DNA of 64,000 bases. Origin: Linyphia triangularis (Eukaryota > Arthropoda > Arachnida > Araneae > Linyphiidae). Below the pieces are notes generated by a model. That model did not search any database. It had not been told where the DNA came from and saw only the letters and a list, made by a program, of their open reading frames with translations. This document shows positions 25,784 through 37,714 of this stretch, piece after piece; the stretch's first letter is position 1, and every line of letters starts with the position of its first letter. The position numbers and the translations under genes are program-made. The DNA is taken from the NCBI GenBank assembly GCA_963978545.1, contig OZ021724.1:99493792-99557791 (forward strand), written 5' to 3'.

Positions 25784-26140
25784 AATACTAGGTCTTCCGA
25801 GGAAGAAATGGCCGAAACTTTTCAAAAATCGATTTTAAATGAGATAACTAAATCCGATTGCAACGTATGTGATAACTTGCTAAACAATGAAACATTTTTT
25901 TTTGTCTAGTAACCAATCACTCTATAGTTTTCAATAAAGAAAGTACAGACGATTTATCTTTCGTGGGTGGCAACATTTTTCATCTTTTAAAAATGAGCCG
26001 AGTTGGCAATAAATATTACGTCATCAGTGACGTAATATTTTTCGCCAACTTGGCTAACTTTTAAAAGATGGAACTATTTTTCTATAGAGAATAATTCTGT
26101 ACTATTCAGCATTGAAAATTAAAGATCAATGGGCTATCAC
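25784..26140. mobile_element. P1 MITE fragment (left arm end plus centre)
   Basis: Contains GAAATGGCCGAAAC, the core GAGTTGGCAATAAATATTACG with TTACGTCA-N4-TGACGTAA (near 26018), and part of the right arm. Both termini are missing. Confidence 0.6.
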
Positions 26141-27435
26141 ATGAAACAGAAAGTCATTTTCACCCACATTGCTTTAAACTTAAGTAAGTGGTGACATTTC
26201 TAAAGACAATTTTCAAACAATCGTACTTTGTAGTTGCTTTTTTCCTGTACATTTTGAAATTAAGTGACGGTGCTGCAACTTATGTTGCTGGGATTAGAGT
26301 TTCAAAAAATACAATATGCCAACTTGGTTTTTATGTTCTTAAAATCAATATTTAGATATCCTAGCATTAAGCAGTATCAAGATCAAAGAAAATTATAGAT
26401 TCCTTATATAAAGAATATTGAAAATTCAAAAGTATAAACAAAATGAAATATTTTTTTTTTTTGCTGAGAAATATCGAAATAAACAAAATTATCGATGTGA
26501 TGTTTCTGAAATAAGAATTATTCCTTTGTTGAGTAAAAACTTCCCTATCGTAAATCTCTTTTGCTTCTGGAAGAAAATTCCGTTAATATTCTACAGAACA
26601 AAGGAATAATGCATAAAGGTAAACAGACTCTGCTTTAATATTCACAACGAATGCAAATCAATACGTTCTTCATTAAATAAACCTCCATCTCAAAAATGGA
26701 CCAACAAAAGCTACAATGTTAAACCGATCGAAACGAAGGATGGAAAATTCGAAGACCCTCTCAAGAATAATTCTAAACGGTGTTGCAAACAAAAGAGTTT
26801 CCAAACGATATTTGAAACCTCTAATCGAATATTTCGCCAATAAAAGTTTGGTAAGTAAAATATCTTCAGATCGGCTCCTGCAATTTATGGACCAGGGTCA
26901 AAGCATCTAAGGAAAGCAATTTATGAAAATTTCTTCCCAGAATAAACGTCGCCATTTTGAACCAGAAGCCTAAAAGTTCTAAAATATCTTTTGCGTTCAT
27001 TATCCGCTGAAAAGGCTTAATACTCCATTATAACTGCCTGTTACACATAAGATGCTATCGGAAACCAATAGCTTCGCCAGCGTTAAAGTTTCGGGTTTCC
27101 ATTAGGTATTTTAACGCCAAAAAAGGAACAGAGCATTTGGCGGGCTTTTACAGCGGGTGGGTAATTACGGGTTTCGGAGTGAAAAGTACACTAATTGTAA
27201 AGCCGATGTTTGAAGACGTTGGAGTTAATCTTGTGGTGTTGGGAGGTGGTTTCATTGTGGAGATAGATCACTATTGGGAGAAATGGCTGGCGCTTGTAAT
27301 AGTAAAAGATCAATTAAGTTGTTTTAGGTTGTTATAGACGACTCGTTACAATGCAACTAAATCTTCTGCTCGTGAGGTTAGGCCAGTTATGACTTTTAAA
27401 AAAATGGGGATTAGATTTTTATAAGGAAATAGTAA
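26141..27435. other. Largely non-repetitive region, no gene supported
   Basis: Open frames of 63-66 codons occur (26418-26609, 26716-26910, 27137-27337), none with a recognisable domain. A good 5' splice-site match (TTTGGTAAGT, near 26848) lies in the middle frame, and a TTTGGCGGGC motif lies near 27136. These are too weak for an exon or promoter call. Confidence 0.3.
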
Positions 27436-27660
27436 TTAATATATATGTGCATTTTTAAATCCTTTATATTTAACTTCGATTGTGTGGGTGTTGATGGGGT
27501 AGAGGGCAAATCAGCGGAGGCCTAATTAAAATCCTTACCGTCATCCAATCAGACTGAAACTTGCCAAATAGATTCGATGTCGAGGACAATGCATTTTATT
27601 AAATTTTAGGGCTGCAACTCGCACTAAAAGTTCGCTTTTACACGCGTTTCTATAATTGCT
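27436..27660 (-). repeat. G-family fragment
   Basis: Carries the reverse of the G motifs: GGCCTAATTAAAATCC, CCGTCATCCAATCAGACTG and ATAGATTCGATGTCGAGGAC. Confidence 0.55.
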
Positions 27661-27850
27661 TCTGAATACTAACTAGGGGTGTTCGCAACTTTTAATTACA
27701 CTATAAACTATAATACTAACATGGATTTGTGTCATTTACCTCTTATATATATTGATCAATTATTTAGAGAAAATGGAAAGTTTGGCGCTATTTTTTTTAA
27801 AGGATTCTTGTAATGATCTTGATAATTCTTGTAATTCTTTGAAAGCATTC

Positions 27851-27885
<35 letters not shown>

Positions 27886-27930
27886 TCGCCAAAATGGTGA
27901 TTTGGGAAGTATACTTTTCGATAATTCTTA

Positions 27931-29324
27931 TCTATATATATAATTCTCTTGCGTAACGTCCAAATTTGGCTGTATTTCTGTGAGCAGAATGGCAACGACT
28001 TCAATCACCAATCTTCTAAATGCACTTTATGCACGAATTTCCAGCCAATCACAATATATCTTTTGAAATTTGACTAATACATCTGGCAACAGCAACAACT
28101 TGGATTCGCTATATTTTGTTTTTCTTATTACAATCTACAGATAGAAATTATTGGGGCTCCCGATAGCCTAGGCGGTAGAGTATCGAGCTCGTAACCGGAG
28201 GGTTGCGGGTTCTGTCCTCGTTCCGCCAAATATCGGTGTGTACCTAATGGGGGCTGGTGCACATTAAATCTGTCGTGGCCTCAATGTCCTCTCGTTGGTG
28301 TGGTGGGGTCGGAGAGAGGGGTTTACACCAGAAGATTTCGATCTCGTATTCTTCTAGATGCTCAAAATTACGAGACGTATTTGGCTGTGTTCAGCACTTT
28401 ATAAGTGGCAGAAATAGACAGTCGGTGGTTTCAAAACAAAACAAAACAAATTATTGCCTATTTAAAACGTATTGATTTAATAGTTACGATGATGCAAGAA
28501 TAAATAGATCCAAGATGTGTACATTTCTTTTAGATTAGAATTCCGGATAAATCAGACTTTTCGGAAAAGTTATCTGCTGGAACATGTTCCGGAGGTCGCC
28601 GGGTTGCATTCAGCGCTAAATCGCCAATTTAAAAAAAAATCGCTAAGAGGCGTTGTGCAGTAAATCTGAACCTATACTCATCTTTAATCAGTGCAAATTC
28701 AGCTATTACGAATTAAAAACTATCAAAATAACGAATAAAACCACCCACTCAACTTCAAAATCTCATATGAAAATCTAAAAAAAAAAAAATATTGGCGAAA
28801 TATGGCTAATTTTCTCGCCAAATTTGATTTAAAAAAAATTCCGGTTGATTAAATGCTGGATAATTGACCTTTCACTGTTTTATTTTATTTTCTAAGTATC
28901 GCAAAAGAGATTAAGTGAACATATGATTGCTTCGTTAAGAAATTTCGATGTGCAACTTTAATTATTTTGGCGCTTCATACAAAACCAGCCCGTAAATTTT
29001 AATTATTCAATTGAAATAACCGATCTTTTTTAAATATATCTACAAAACTGTTTATTTGTGTTGTTTTCTAAGAACTTTCTACTACGTTGCCACACTGTCC
29101 CTGCTTAACGCGTCTCGACAGCAACAGAATAATGACGTGGCAAGTATTCTGACTCTTCAAAAATAATAAAAGTTTCAGTTTCATGGCATTATGCATTTGA
29201 AATAGCTTTTTGCTAGGGCATATTTTAAATGCTTCTCTTTAAGGCGAGCAAAGCGAGCCAAGGGGATTGCATAGCAATCCAGGGGGTTGGCGAGCGTCAG
29301 CGAGCAGGGGGCGGAGCCCCCTAG
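27931..29324 (+). mobile_element. Non-autonomous Helitron, family 1, carrying a SINE
   Basis: Starts TCTATATATATAATTCTC after an A and ends with the hairpin GGGGGCGGAGCCCCC running into CTAG, then T. The 3' subterminal part has GGCGAGCAAAGCGAGCC and GGCGAGCGTCAGCGAGCAG, as in the 16860 copy. 1,394 bp including a 294-bp SINE; no Rep/helicase coding. Confidence 0.82.
28154..28447 (+). mobile_element. tRNA-derived SINE (type 2) with 9-bp target duplication
   Basis: The head has an A-box region TAGCCTAGGCGGTAGAG and a B-box-like GGGTTCTGTCC. The tail is a (CAAAA)n run. Flanks are AAATTATTG at 28145-28153 and 28448-28456. A related but older copy lies on the minus strand at 35720-36170. Confidence 0.85.
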
Positions 29325-29449
29325 TATTATTATATTATCCTTTCTAGTAAGTGAAACTGAGGAGAGAAGAAAAAATGATCGTTGATGAGGTATGCTCAAG
29401 GAAAGATAACTCTGTGTTAAAGGCATTTGTTTTTCAATTTTTTACGCTA

Positions 29450-30186
29450 TTAAGGTAAAGGTATAGGTTTCAAGATTTTTTTTTAAATTTTCAATTTAAA
29501 AATTAGACCTTTGCACCTTGAAAAATATATTATTTGTTTAACTGTTTCCAATAATTTTTTATTTTTTTTTAAATTTCTTTAATTTTAATAATTAATTAAC
29601 ATTTAATCAACTAATTAGGCTAATTTCGAATGGTAATGTCAAAAATTCTAATTGACCCACAGATACAATTTTGGTGTTCAATAATGCGGTATACCCTGCT
29701 CTATGTTTTGACTTTATTAACAGTATTTTACAGTGTGTATATTTTGTGATATCTTGCTTTAAGTGAATCTATTAGAAAAATCCAAGTTTTTTTTGTACAG
29801 AATCTTATCTTTAAAATTCAATTAAAAAAATATTTATTTACAAATCACTTAGTATTTAGGGTCAAAACATTCAACAATGTATGCTGATTATATAGCAAAA
29901 AACAAAATTGCAAAAAATATTATTTAAACTGGAGTTATTACTGTTTGAAAGAAATGCAAACTAGAAAAAACTACAATCTGAGAATAACTTGTAAAAAAGT
30001 ATTTTTTTATATAAAAAAACTGTTATTATTATACTAATTATTATATATTTCCTATTTAGTATGCTTCTCCATCATAGGGTTTGCTTCTTTTGTGTTGTTT
30101 TTATTTTGCTTTTGTTTTTTACGGCCTTACAAATCTTCCCCGATTTTTGAGAGTTTTGCGATTTGAAGCCTATGCTTATACCTTAA
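29450..30186. mobile_element. TTAA-MITE, copy 1
   Basis: TTAA at 29450-29453 and 30183-30186. The ends (TTAAGGTAAAGGTATAGG / CCTATGCTTATACCTTAA) are inverted repeats. Interior is AT-rich and non-coding, and is nearly the same as the copy at 44672-45343. It sits inside the T repeat; the intact T sequence at 11876-11925 gives the empty site. Confidence 0.82.
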
Positions 30187-30600
30187 AGCATTTTTACGGG
30201 AATTTCGGGGGTGTGGTTGTTTAGAACACTGTAATTACCACAACAATTTTGAAAAAAAAGAAGGAAAAAAAAAAAAATCGTCTGAGCCGTTTTTTAGCAA
30301 TTACTGAAAAACATGATTTTTTTTAATAGCAGCTACGTTGTGCGCTTGCGCGATTTTGACGAAAACCTTAATGGTAGGTCCTTGTGACACCACCAACCTG
30401 AACACCAAATTTGAACAAGTAGGTCAATTTGTTCGGGCGTTATGCTGACCACGATTACACATACACACAGACCGACATTTTTTCTAGATTACTTTTTTGA
30501 AATCAAGATGTTCCAAAACGTGGAGAAATGCAAAAAAATTGAATTTACTTTTGACCAAATGCTATTTACATATGGGCAATTGAAAGTAATAAATCCCATT

Positions 30601-31490
30601 CAACCGATCATTGTTGAAACTCTTTCCGGTTGCCAAAATTGTTTTAATCAAAATAAATAAAATATATGCTTTTATTGCCTTACGTCAGACTTATCAGCTT
30701 TCGTAGATTGTTGACTCGTTGTAGATGACAATCTATTCAATCGAGTTTGTTGGGAAAAAAGAAGTTAGTGAATAGTTCGGAGTGGATCTTATGTTCTTAG
30801 TGGTCAGACGCTATAAAAACTCGATCTGAGCTCAAGAAGTTGGATATGCACGTAAAAATTGTCAATGCATATAAAGGATTTATATTAAAAACTTTGTTTT
30901 TATGACTTATATTATTAAATCTTTTATATTAACTTCTATTTTGTTTGTGTGGATAGTCGGCTGGGTATGTCGATAACGGATAATTCTGTGGAGGCCAAAT
31001 TCAACCCCTTGTCTTCATCCAATAGGGCTGAAACTTGGTAGATAGATTCGATGTCAATTACAATGCATTCTATGAAATTTTGAAGGCTGTCACTGTCACT
31101 AAAAGTTTGTTTTTACGAATTACTAATAAGTCAACTTGCCGTCATCCAATCGCGTTGAAATATCATTTAACCGATCATTGAAGAAACTCTTTCCTGTTGT
31201 CGAAATTGCTTTATTAAATAAATAATAAAATTGTTTTAATCAGAATAAATAAAAGATATTTGGATTTAAGCGCATAACTTCATATTGATTTTTAATGAAT
31301 AAATTTTGAAAATAGTTTACCGCATGTTTTGCCGATAGAAATGTTTTTAATATTTAAAATTAGATGCAAATACCAGGCACACGCTGACAATAGAAACGGC
31401 GCTATGTTTATAATTATAATAATTGGCAACGCATAAAGGATTTATATTAAAAATTTTGTTTGATGGGTTATACTATAAAATTCCAGATGA
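30601..31490 (-). repeat. G-family repeats, head-to-tail parts
   Basis: The join-type motif GCATAAAGGATTTATATTAAAA occurs near 30868 and again near 31430, about 560 bases apart, so one full G unit lies between two partial ones. The 30600-30660 piece matches the unit interior (CATTGTTGAAACTCTTTCCG). No coding capacity. Confidence 0.6.
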
Positions 31491-32301
31491 GTTCTTTTCA
31501 AAATGATTGAAATACATAGGGCACTTGAAAAAAAAATAAAAAATGTCGTATAGTTAGGTCTTATATAAATAAAAAATATATTAAACATTTTCTTTAAATT
31601 CCCCAACACAAACTTCCGCCTTATTTATAAGTCTTCCTTAAAGTAAACGACGCTGTCGAGTTTTTTTTTTTTTTTTTTTTTTTTTAAACGAGGCATTTAA
31701 AAGACTTTCGGTTGCAGTTACTCGTTTTTAATCGTTTCTCCAGTCTGAATAGATCTCGTTAAAGATAATTCGAAAAGAACCTTTTTCGAACGAAGCCATT
31801 CGAGGGTGCTTCGCTTTCCTAAAAGGCAGTCCCCCAATCTCTTTCCTTAGATGAATTCGAACAGGACTCTGCGTTATACGGAAACATTAATTTCACTACG
31901 TTTTTAGGCTTCTTCTTGCAGTTATAAGAAAAGGATTGGGGGGAAGTGTGTTTGGAATTTTTTTTGAAGTTGAAAAGAAGTGAAATGAAACAGAATGTGA
32001 CTAAAAGACTGGAATAATAACACAAGAAGTTGATCCGCCGAGGCCTAAGAAGTGGGGGAGGATATGATTATCTGGACTATTAAAGATGTTACAGCAATGG
32101 GATTTCTGTGAGATAATAAGGTCTTTGGAACGGACTGTATATTTTGCTTGTTAGAGAGAGATATGGTTGGATTGGGGGTCTTATTGGGAGAGCCGTTGGG
32201 TTAATGGTAGGGTTTAGTTATTTTTTCGAGGGTTTCGTTGGTTTCAAATAAGAGACGAATTAACCTATAAAGGTGAAAATTCTCAAGTTAAAAGGAAGTC
32301 G
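31491..32301. other. Non-repetitive region, no gene supported
   Basis: Has a poly-T run (31660-31685). No convincing coding frame on either strand. Confidence 0.4.
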
Positions 32302-33351
32302 TAGTAAAGACCATTCCATGTACTTGCTGTGTAATAATCTTTTAGCCCAGTGCATTTAGAAACTACTTTCTGTAACATCTTGACATTTGGTGAGTAGGTA
32401 AGGTAATGATCACTTAACGAAATGACATCGATTAAAAACTCAAATATATTTTACTTGAAATCTTTATTCAATGTATATGCAGTGGCTCCATCTGGTGTTG
32501 TCTTTTGCTATTTTAATTTTCATTTATAATTTAGATAGACGTTAAATGAAAACAGTTTATGTCCTTTCATGAAGTGATCTTTTTCGTTATGTGCTCACCA
32601 CATGTCAAGGTTTTCTACTTATTATAGACTGAGAGGCGACTGCAATTTTTGGACCACATCGAACATCATTCTGATTTTTTTATAGAAATTAAAGAAAAGT
32701 GAGTAGATTACGAATCCACTGGTCTGCAGTGGCAAAAATGACCGAAACTGGTCAAAAATCGACTTTTAATAAGTCGAACTAAATCCAATTGCCGAATGCG
32801 CCATAACTTGCCAAATAATGAGTTTTTTTTTTTATTTGGTAACCCTCACTCTTTAATTTTCAATTAAGAAGGTTGCAGACGATTCAGATATCTGGCGACA
32901 GTCTACTTGCATCTATTAAAAGGGAGCCAAGTTGGCAAAAAATATTACGTCACTGATGACGTAACTGATGTCGCCAATTTGGCTTACTTTTAAAAGATAA
33001 GTTTTCCGAGCCAAAGATCAGAAATCGTTTGCGTTTTTTTCTCATTGAAAATCAAAATGAAGTGGGTTGCCAGACGAATAAGTTTATTCTCTTTTTGGCA
33101 AGTTATGGCATATTTAGCAATCGGATTTTAGTTCAACTCATTTCAAGTCAATTTTTGATCAGTTTCGGCCATTTTTGCCACGGCAGACTAGTGGATTCGT
33201 AATCTACTCACTTTTCTCCAATTTCTATATAAAAATTCAGAATGATGTTCTATGGGGTCTAAAAATTGCATTCCCCTCTCGGACTATTAGTTTCTAAATA
33301 CACTGGGCTAGAAGATTCTAACATAGAAAGTATAGAGAATGATCCTTACTA
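32302..33351. mobile_element. R-family fold-back MITE A, carrying a P1
   Basis: Left end TAGTAAAGACCATTCC and right end GAATGATCCTTACTA are inverted. Both arms carry CCCAGTGCATTTAGAAACTACTTT or its complement. A P1 element sits at 32625-33286. Centre has GTATATGCAGTGGCTCC. Uninterrupted sister: 51702-52093. Confidence 0.75.
32625..33286. mobile_element. P1 palindromic MITE, copy 6 (nested in R)
   Basis: TA at each side, left end TAGACTGAGAGGCGACTGC, right end CTCTCGGACTA. Centre near 32945-32970 has TTACGTCA-N4-TGACGTAA intact. Confidence 0.82.
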
Positions 33352-33364
33352 GGACCATGCTGAG

Positions 33365-33877
33365 TGGAACCAACGAGGGATATCCGAATGACCCATTTCC
33401 AATGTTGCCTCAATTCTGATATTTGGTGCAAATGTTAAAAAGGGTAAATATATATAAAAAAATTTGTTAGTCCAATATCGATTAATGAATTTTTAAGGGA
33501 TGAAAAGTCGACGTAACATTGAAACTATACGAGGAATATCTTAATATCTCACTTTCGATACAGTTACAACTCTGAAAATTTGAACTAAGAGCAAACATAA
33601 ACATTCTAAACTGTAACAATCTCGATTAACTGATTAAAAAAGAGTCCAAAGGGGGTTAAACGTTCTAAGCGAGGGATATTCAAATGTCTCATTTTCAATA
33701 TTTTCTCAATTATAAATTTTGGAAAAAATATCTACAAAGGAAAGTTCCTATTTTGATAAGTCAATTTGTCGGGATCGAAATGGGAGCAAACGTCTGAAGT
33801 GTAGAATACATGAATGTCTTTTGATCTCTAAAATGCACATGGTAAAATTTCATTACGCAGCACAGGTATTCAGCTAG
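33365..33877 (+). mobile_element. Helitron family 3, 3' fragment
   Basis: Matches 42955-43363 (GGGATGAAAAG..GACG, GTCGGGATCGAAA) and ends GCAGCACAGGTATTCAGCTAG followed by T. The 5' end is absent; the R element abuts it. Confidence 0.65.
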
Positions 33878-33910
33878 TTCTATGCATAAACGACATTAGT
33901 TCGTATATAT

Positions 33911-34362
33911 TGTTGCACAAATTGTCTGTAAATAGTGAAAATAGTGACGTATTACTTTAAAATTCTATTGTAATTTATTTTATTTAATTTAATTTATTAA
34001 CAGCGATTATACAGGTTAGAAAAAGGTGGCAACACCTAAAGCAGTCGAGAATTTTTTTTTTCGATGAATTCACTGGAAATTTCGGGAATGTTCTCACGCG
34101 CCTGGTATTTAAAGACCGGAGATCTGGACAGTTTTCAGATTGACTTCGGACTTCGATGAGAGCTGATCGCTTTGTTTACCTACTAGAGTGGACTTGTTTA
34201 ATCGCTGTTTTCGAAGTTGTTTTTGCTGAAGCTTGAGTTGAAGCTTGTGAGTGATTGCACTGTTGTCGGTGAATAAATTTTGTGAGTTTTCTGAAGAGAA
34301 TAAATAATAGTTTTTATCTTAAAAACTGTGCCATCATTGCCTCAGTGGAAAAATTCATAACA
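33911..34362 (+). mobile_element. Solo LTR candidate
   Basis: Starts TGTTGCACAAATTG and ends TTCATAACA (TG...CA form), with ATAT on both sides (33907-33910, 34363-34366) as a 4-bp target duplication. It has a TATA-like GTATTTAAAG (near 34107) and AATAAA signals (near 34272 and 34300). No internal region or partner LTR is adjacent. The 4-bp duplication is weak evidence in AT-rich DNA. Confidence 0.5.
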
Positions 34363-34366
34363 ATAT

Positions 34367-34797
34367 CTTCATTATTTTACGAATTAATCAACATCAAAAT
34401 GTGTCCAACATGTTATAGACGCCCTGTATTTATCCAGAAGGACACAGTTACAACACTTACACTATCATCCGATCCACAGTGTCTTTGAGAGCGCAATCCG
34501 TTATCCGATCCTAATGAACGGCTTTTCCGAATCTTTTGTCAAGCGAGGATCGATTTGTAATTAATTAGACGGATATTTCGAAGGGAAACCAAGACACGCA
34601 AGCAGCCTCCCCCCCCCCTCGACTCGAACGCGACGGATTAAGCACTGCTTGAACACTCACAGTCTCTGAATCCACGCGGAACGAATCACGGAAATGGACC
34701 ATTTCGCACTCGAATTCGAACACAAGAATGGAATATTCTGGGAATCGCAGATCGGGTCCAATGTAAAGTTTGTTTAAGAGGAAACTCTAGTAAGGAT
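34367..34797. other. Non-repetitive spacer, no gene supported
   Basis: Nothing recognisable apart from a C-run (34610-34618). Confidence 0.4.
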
Positions 34798-34902
34798 AGT
34801 TCCCTATACTCGCTGTGTTACAATCTTCTCTAGCCCAGTGCATTTAGAAACTACTTTCTATAACCACCTTGACATTTGGTGAGCAGGTACGAAAAAGATC
34901 AC

Positions 34903-35626
34903 TTAAGGTATACATATACAATTGAGATGATTTTCTTTAATTTTTAGGTTATAATTTCAAACTTTTTGGCAGTATATCAGAATTAAAAATTATGCATTTT
35001 TATATATAAACTTTTTTTCTCGTCAATTTTTGAATCAGATAATTGCAATCAAAGTGACTAATTAAGACGTTATTAGAACATACATAAATAAACTTGTAAT
35101 TAACTTAGAGGTATTATTTTTATTGCAAATAAGAAACATTATATTGACGCACGTTCCTATGGAGAATTTTGAATTTGGCTTCAATATTTATTTAATTATA
35201 AGTTTTTAAATAAAAAGTTTTAAAAAATACATAGTTTTCACCAAAAAATTAATATTAAAATATGCATAACAAATGTGTTTATAACAATATATATTAAATA
35301 CTTCATAGAAAACACATTCACAATTATTGTCTACAAAACAAAGTTAGAATTTTGTAAATCGGACCATTTATTATGAAGTTATGACCGTTGGCGTAAAGTC
35401 ATATAACACCAAAATGTCATTCTTCAGAAAACGCGTTTAAAGTTTACAATGAACGAGATACAAAACCGGTTCACAAAACCCACTGTAATTTAAAAAGTAA
35501 ATTGAGTCTCAGAAAGAAAATGGTATCATTTTAATCGTAATGAATTCGGGAATATTTTAAAACCAAAAAACAAAAACGCAGACTTGAGTCAAATTTCGCG
35601 ATTCGTAATGTATATGTATACCTTAA
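34903..35626. mobile_element. TTAA-MITE, copy 2
   Basis: Begins TTAAGGTATACATATAC, ends GTATATGTATACCTTAA. The host R sequence AGATCAC|TTAA|TGAAATGG is rebuilt when it is removed, and the uninterrupted R copy at 32408-32425 reads GATCACTTAACGAAATG. Interior includes GAAAACGCGTTTAAAGTTT, shared with the copies at 43491 and 54989. Confidence 0.88.
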
Positions 35627-35719
35627 TGAAATGGCGTAAATAGTTTTCATTTAATGTCTATCTTAATTAAAAACTAGAAAATTGCTTCTAATATATTTTA
35701 TTTTATAGTTCAAATCGTT

Positions 35720-36170
35720 CTTCTTAACAAGGACTACGGGGACTAAGGCACCTCTGTTTCTTTCAAGCATTTTGTACCAGCCCTATCTCCAGTACAGATC
35801 GGTAGTGGGCAGTACGGCACCGGATATAAACACACACTCGCTCTTGAAAGGGAGTGCGCAAGTCTTCCTAGAACCACCAAAGAATTCATTTCTACCTAGT
35901 TCGGTAGCTACCCGGTAGATGGCAGCACTACCAACCATATGTGTAACTTCTTAATTTAGAGGCATCACAAAGCAGAAGACTCCAGCAGAAGACTTGGCTT
36001 TGCCACCCCCAGAGATATTGATTTGTATGGGAACTTGAAGGAGTTTGTGACTACGACTGATTTGACGTGCCTCAGTCACCATTACCGAATACAGCGGTCT
36101 TTATTTGGTCCCAGGCCCGAACTCGCAACCATCTGTTTGCGAGAACGATACTCTCTCGTGGCCCTTGTTT
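35720..36170 (-). mobile_element. tRNA-derived SINE (type 2), older copy
   Basis: On the minus strand the head reads GAGAGAGTATCGTTCTCG and a B-box-like GCGAGTTCGGGCC (about 36110-36165), matching the SINE at 28154. The imperfect flanks AAATCGTT (35712) and AAATCCTT (36171) are a likely target duplication. It splits MITE B near its centre. Confidence 0.65.
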
Positions 36171-36391
36171 AAATCCTTACGTCAATGCATATGCAGTGGC
36201 TCCACCTGGTTTTGTATATTGGTATTTTAATTTTCGTTTATTATAGACAGACATTAAAGGAAAAAAAATTATGCCATTTCATTAAGTGATCTTTTTCGTA
36301 CCTTCTCATCAAATGTTAAGGAGTTTTTAGAAAGTAGTTTCTAAATGCACTGGGCTGGAAGATTGTAGCATAGCGAGTATAGGAAATAATC

Positions 36392-37065
36392 TAGAGATCG
36401 GTGATATATTGATACAATTATATTTTTATCGATATTTAAAAAAATAATATCTGGATACAATTCACCGATATATCGATATTTTCAAACATTTTTATTTTTT
36501 TGATGATCGTTTCGTAGTTCCATGTTTTTTTGTTTTTTTTTTCGATTTTCTTTATTTTCTTTTCAAAAACTTCAAAACTAAAGTTTGGACTTGGCTGAGA
36601 GACAGTTAAAAGGGCACCCTAACCAAAAAGGAAATATAATGTAATGGAAAGATAAAATCATCTATTAGTAGTCATTAGCATAGCGCGTTTCTGTTGCCAA
36701 CGTGTGCCTGGAATTTGCATCTAGTTTTAAATATTAAAAACATCTCTATCAGAAAATTTGCGGTAAACAGCTTTTCGAATTTTTTTCTTTAAAAATAATT
36801 GTGAATTTATGCATTGACATCCAAATGTATTTTATTTATTCTGATTGATAATATAATTTATTCATTAAAATAATTTTTATAATTTATTTATTAAAACAAT
36901 TTTAGCATAAATTCATGAAAAGTAGAAATTTGTACCGAAAAACTTTGTTTCTGGTAAAATTGAAAATCAGATAAAAAAAAAAAATCTTGTATCGATATAT
37001 CGATATTTTTTTCTATGCAACGATATAGTATCGATATTTATTTTGATCGATATTTTGGACCTCTA
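36392..37065. mobile_element. hAT-like MITE with 8-bp target duplication
   Basis: Flanked by AAATAATC at 36384-36391 and 37066-37073. The ends TAGAGATCGG and GGACCTCTA are inverted and begin TAGAG, as hAT ends often do. Subterminal regions are rich in ATCGATAT. The interior holds a G-family piece (36640-36960). Non-coding. Confidence 0.72.
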
Positions 37066-37081
37066 AAATAATCCGTACTAG

Positions 37082-37210
37082 GACTTTTTCTTAACATCAA
37101 GTCCACTTCTGAGACAAATACACATTTTGTTACAGTTTACAACTTAAAATACATAACGATATATTATTTATTGAGTGCCGTTTACGGGGAACGCCGGGCA
37201 ATGCAGCTAG
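37082..37210 (+). mobile_element. Helitron 3' end fragment
   Basis: GGGAACGCCGGGCAATGCAG then CTAG (37207-37210) and T. This resembles common arthropod Helitron 3' ends. No 5' end could be placed. Confidence 0.45.
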
Positions 37211-37714
37211 TCCAATATTACTCAAAAATACCCTAACATATTCCTTCGGGTTTATTCATCGATGTTCATTTCTTTATGCTTCCTTTTTGTAATCGTTATC
37301 GGATACTTCGTATTATATATATAAATTTTTTTTTCCCTTTTTTTTTTCCCGTTTTCCACTTTAATAGAACACGAAAAGGATCGTTCCTAAGTGAAAGGGT
37401 TGAGCCAAAGGGGAAAAAACTGGGGACAAGGAAAAAGGGGCTCTTCAGAAAATGCACTCCTAGGAGACTGAAGGATCGGGTCGTAATAACGTCTTTATAA
37501 CGTCTTTTCAACGACGAAGAATGGATTGAATTGTTATATTTTTATTGAGAGGCAGTGGCTTTTTATTTTTCTTTTTTATTGTGTGGAAAATAAGTGGAAG
37601 ATTTTTCTTTTGTAAGCGGAATTTGAGAAATTTATTTTCTGGAAAAGGGTTGCTTTGTCATCATTAGAGCTCTATTAAATGGTTGATTTTTGAGGCTTAT
37701 GCTGGTGTGCTAAG
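37211..37714. other. No gene supported
   Basis: Overlapping frames of about 70 codons on both strands (37276-37511) show no recognisable domain. Confidence 0.4.

Larger units (their letters stand above)
27672..30600 (-). repeat. T-family copy with nested insertions
   Basis: Reads on the minus strand. The terminus AACTAGGGGTGTTCGCAAC is at 27672. Internal parts lie at 27690-27930, 29325-29449 and 30187-30600, the last ending with GACCAAATGCTATTTACATA. A Helitron (27931-29324) and a TTAA-MITE (29450-30186) split it. A poly-A run lies at 27857-27883. Confidence 0.65.
34798..37081. mobile_element. R-family MITE B with three nested insertions
   Basis: Left end TAGTAAGGATAGTTCC (34798) and right end AATAATCCGTACTA (37080). 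Between the arms sit a TTAA-MITE, a SINE and a hAT-like MITE. Arm sequences match MITEs A, C and D once the insertions are removed. Confidence 0.75.

Noticed and set aside
28154..28240. Possible tRNA gene
   Set aside because: It is the tRNA-like head of a SINE with a CAAAA tail and target duplication.
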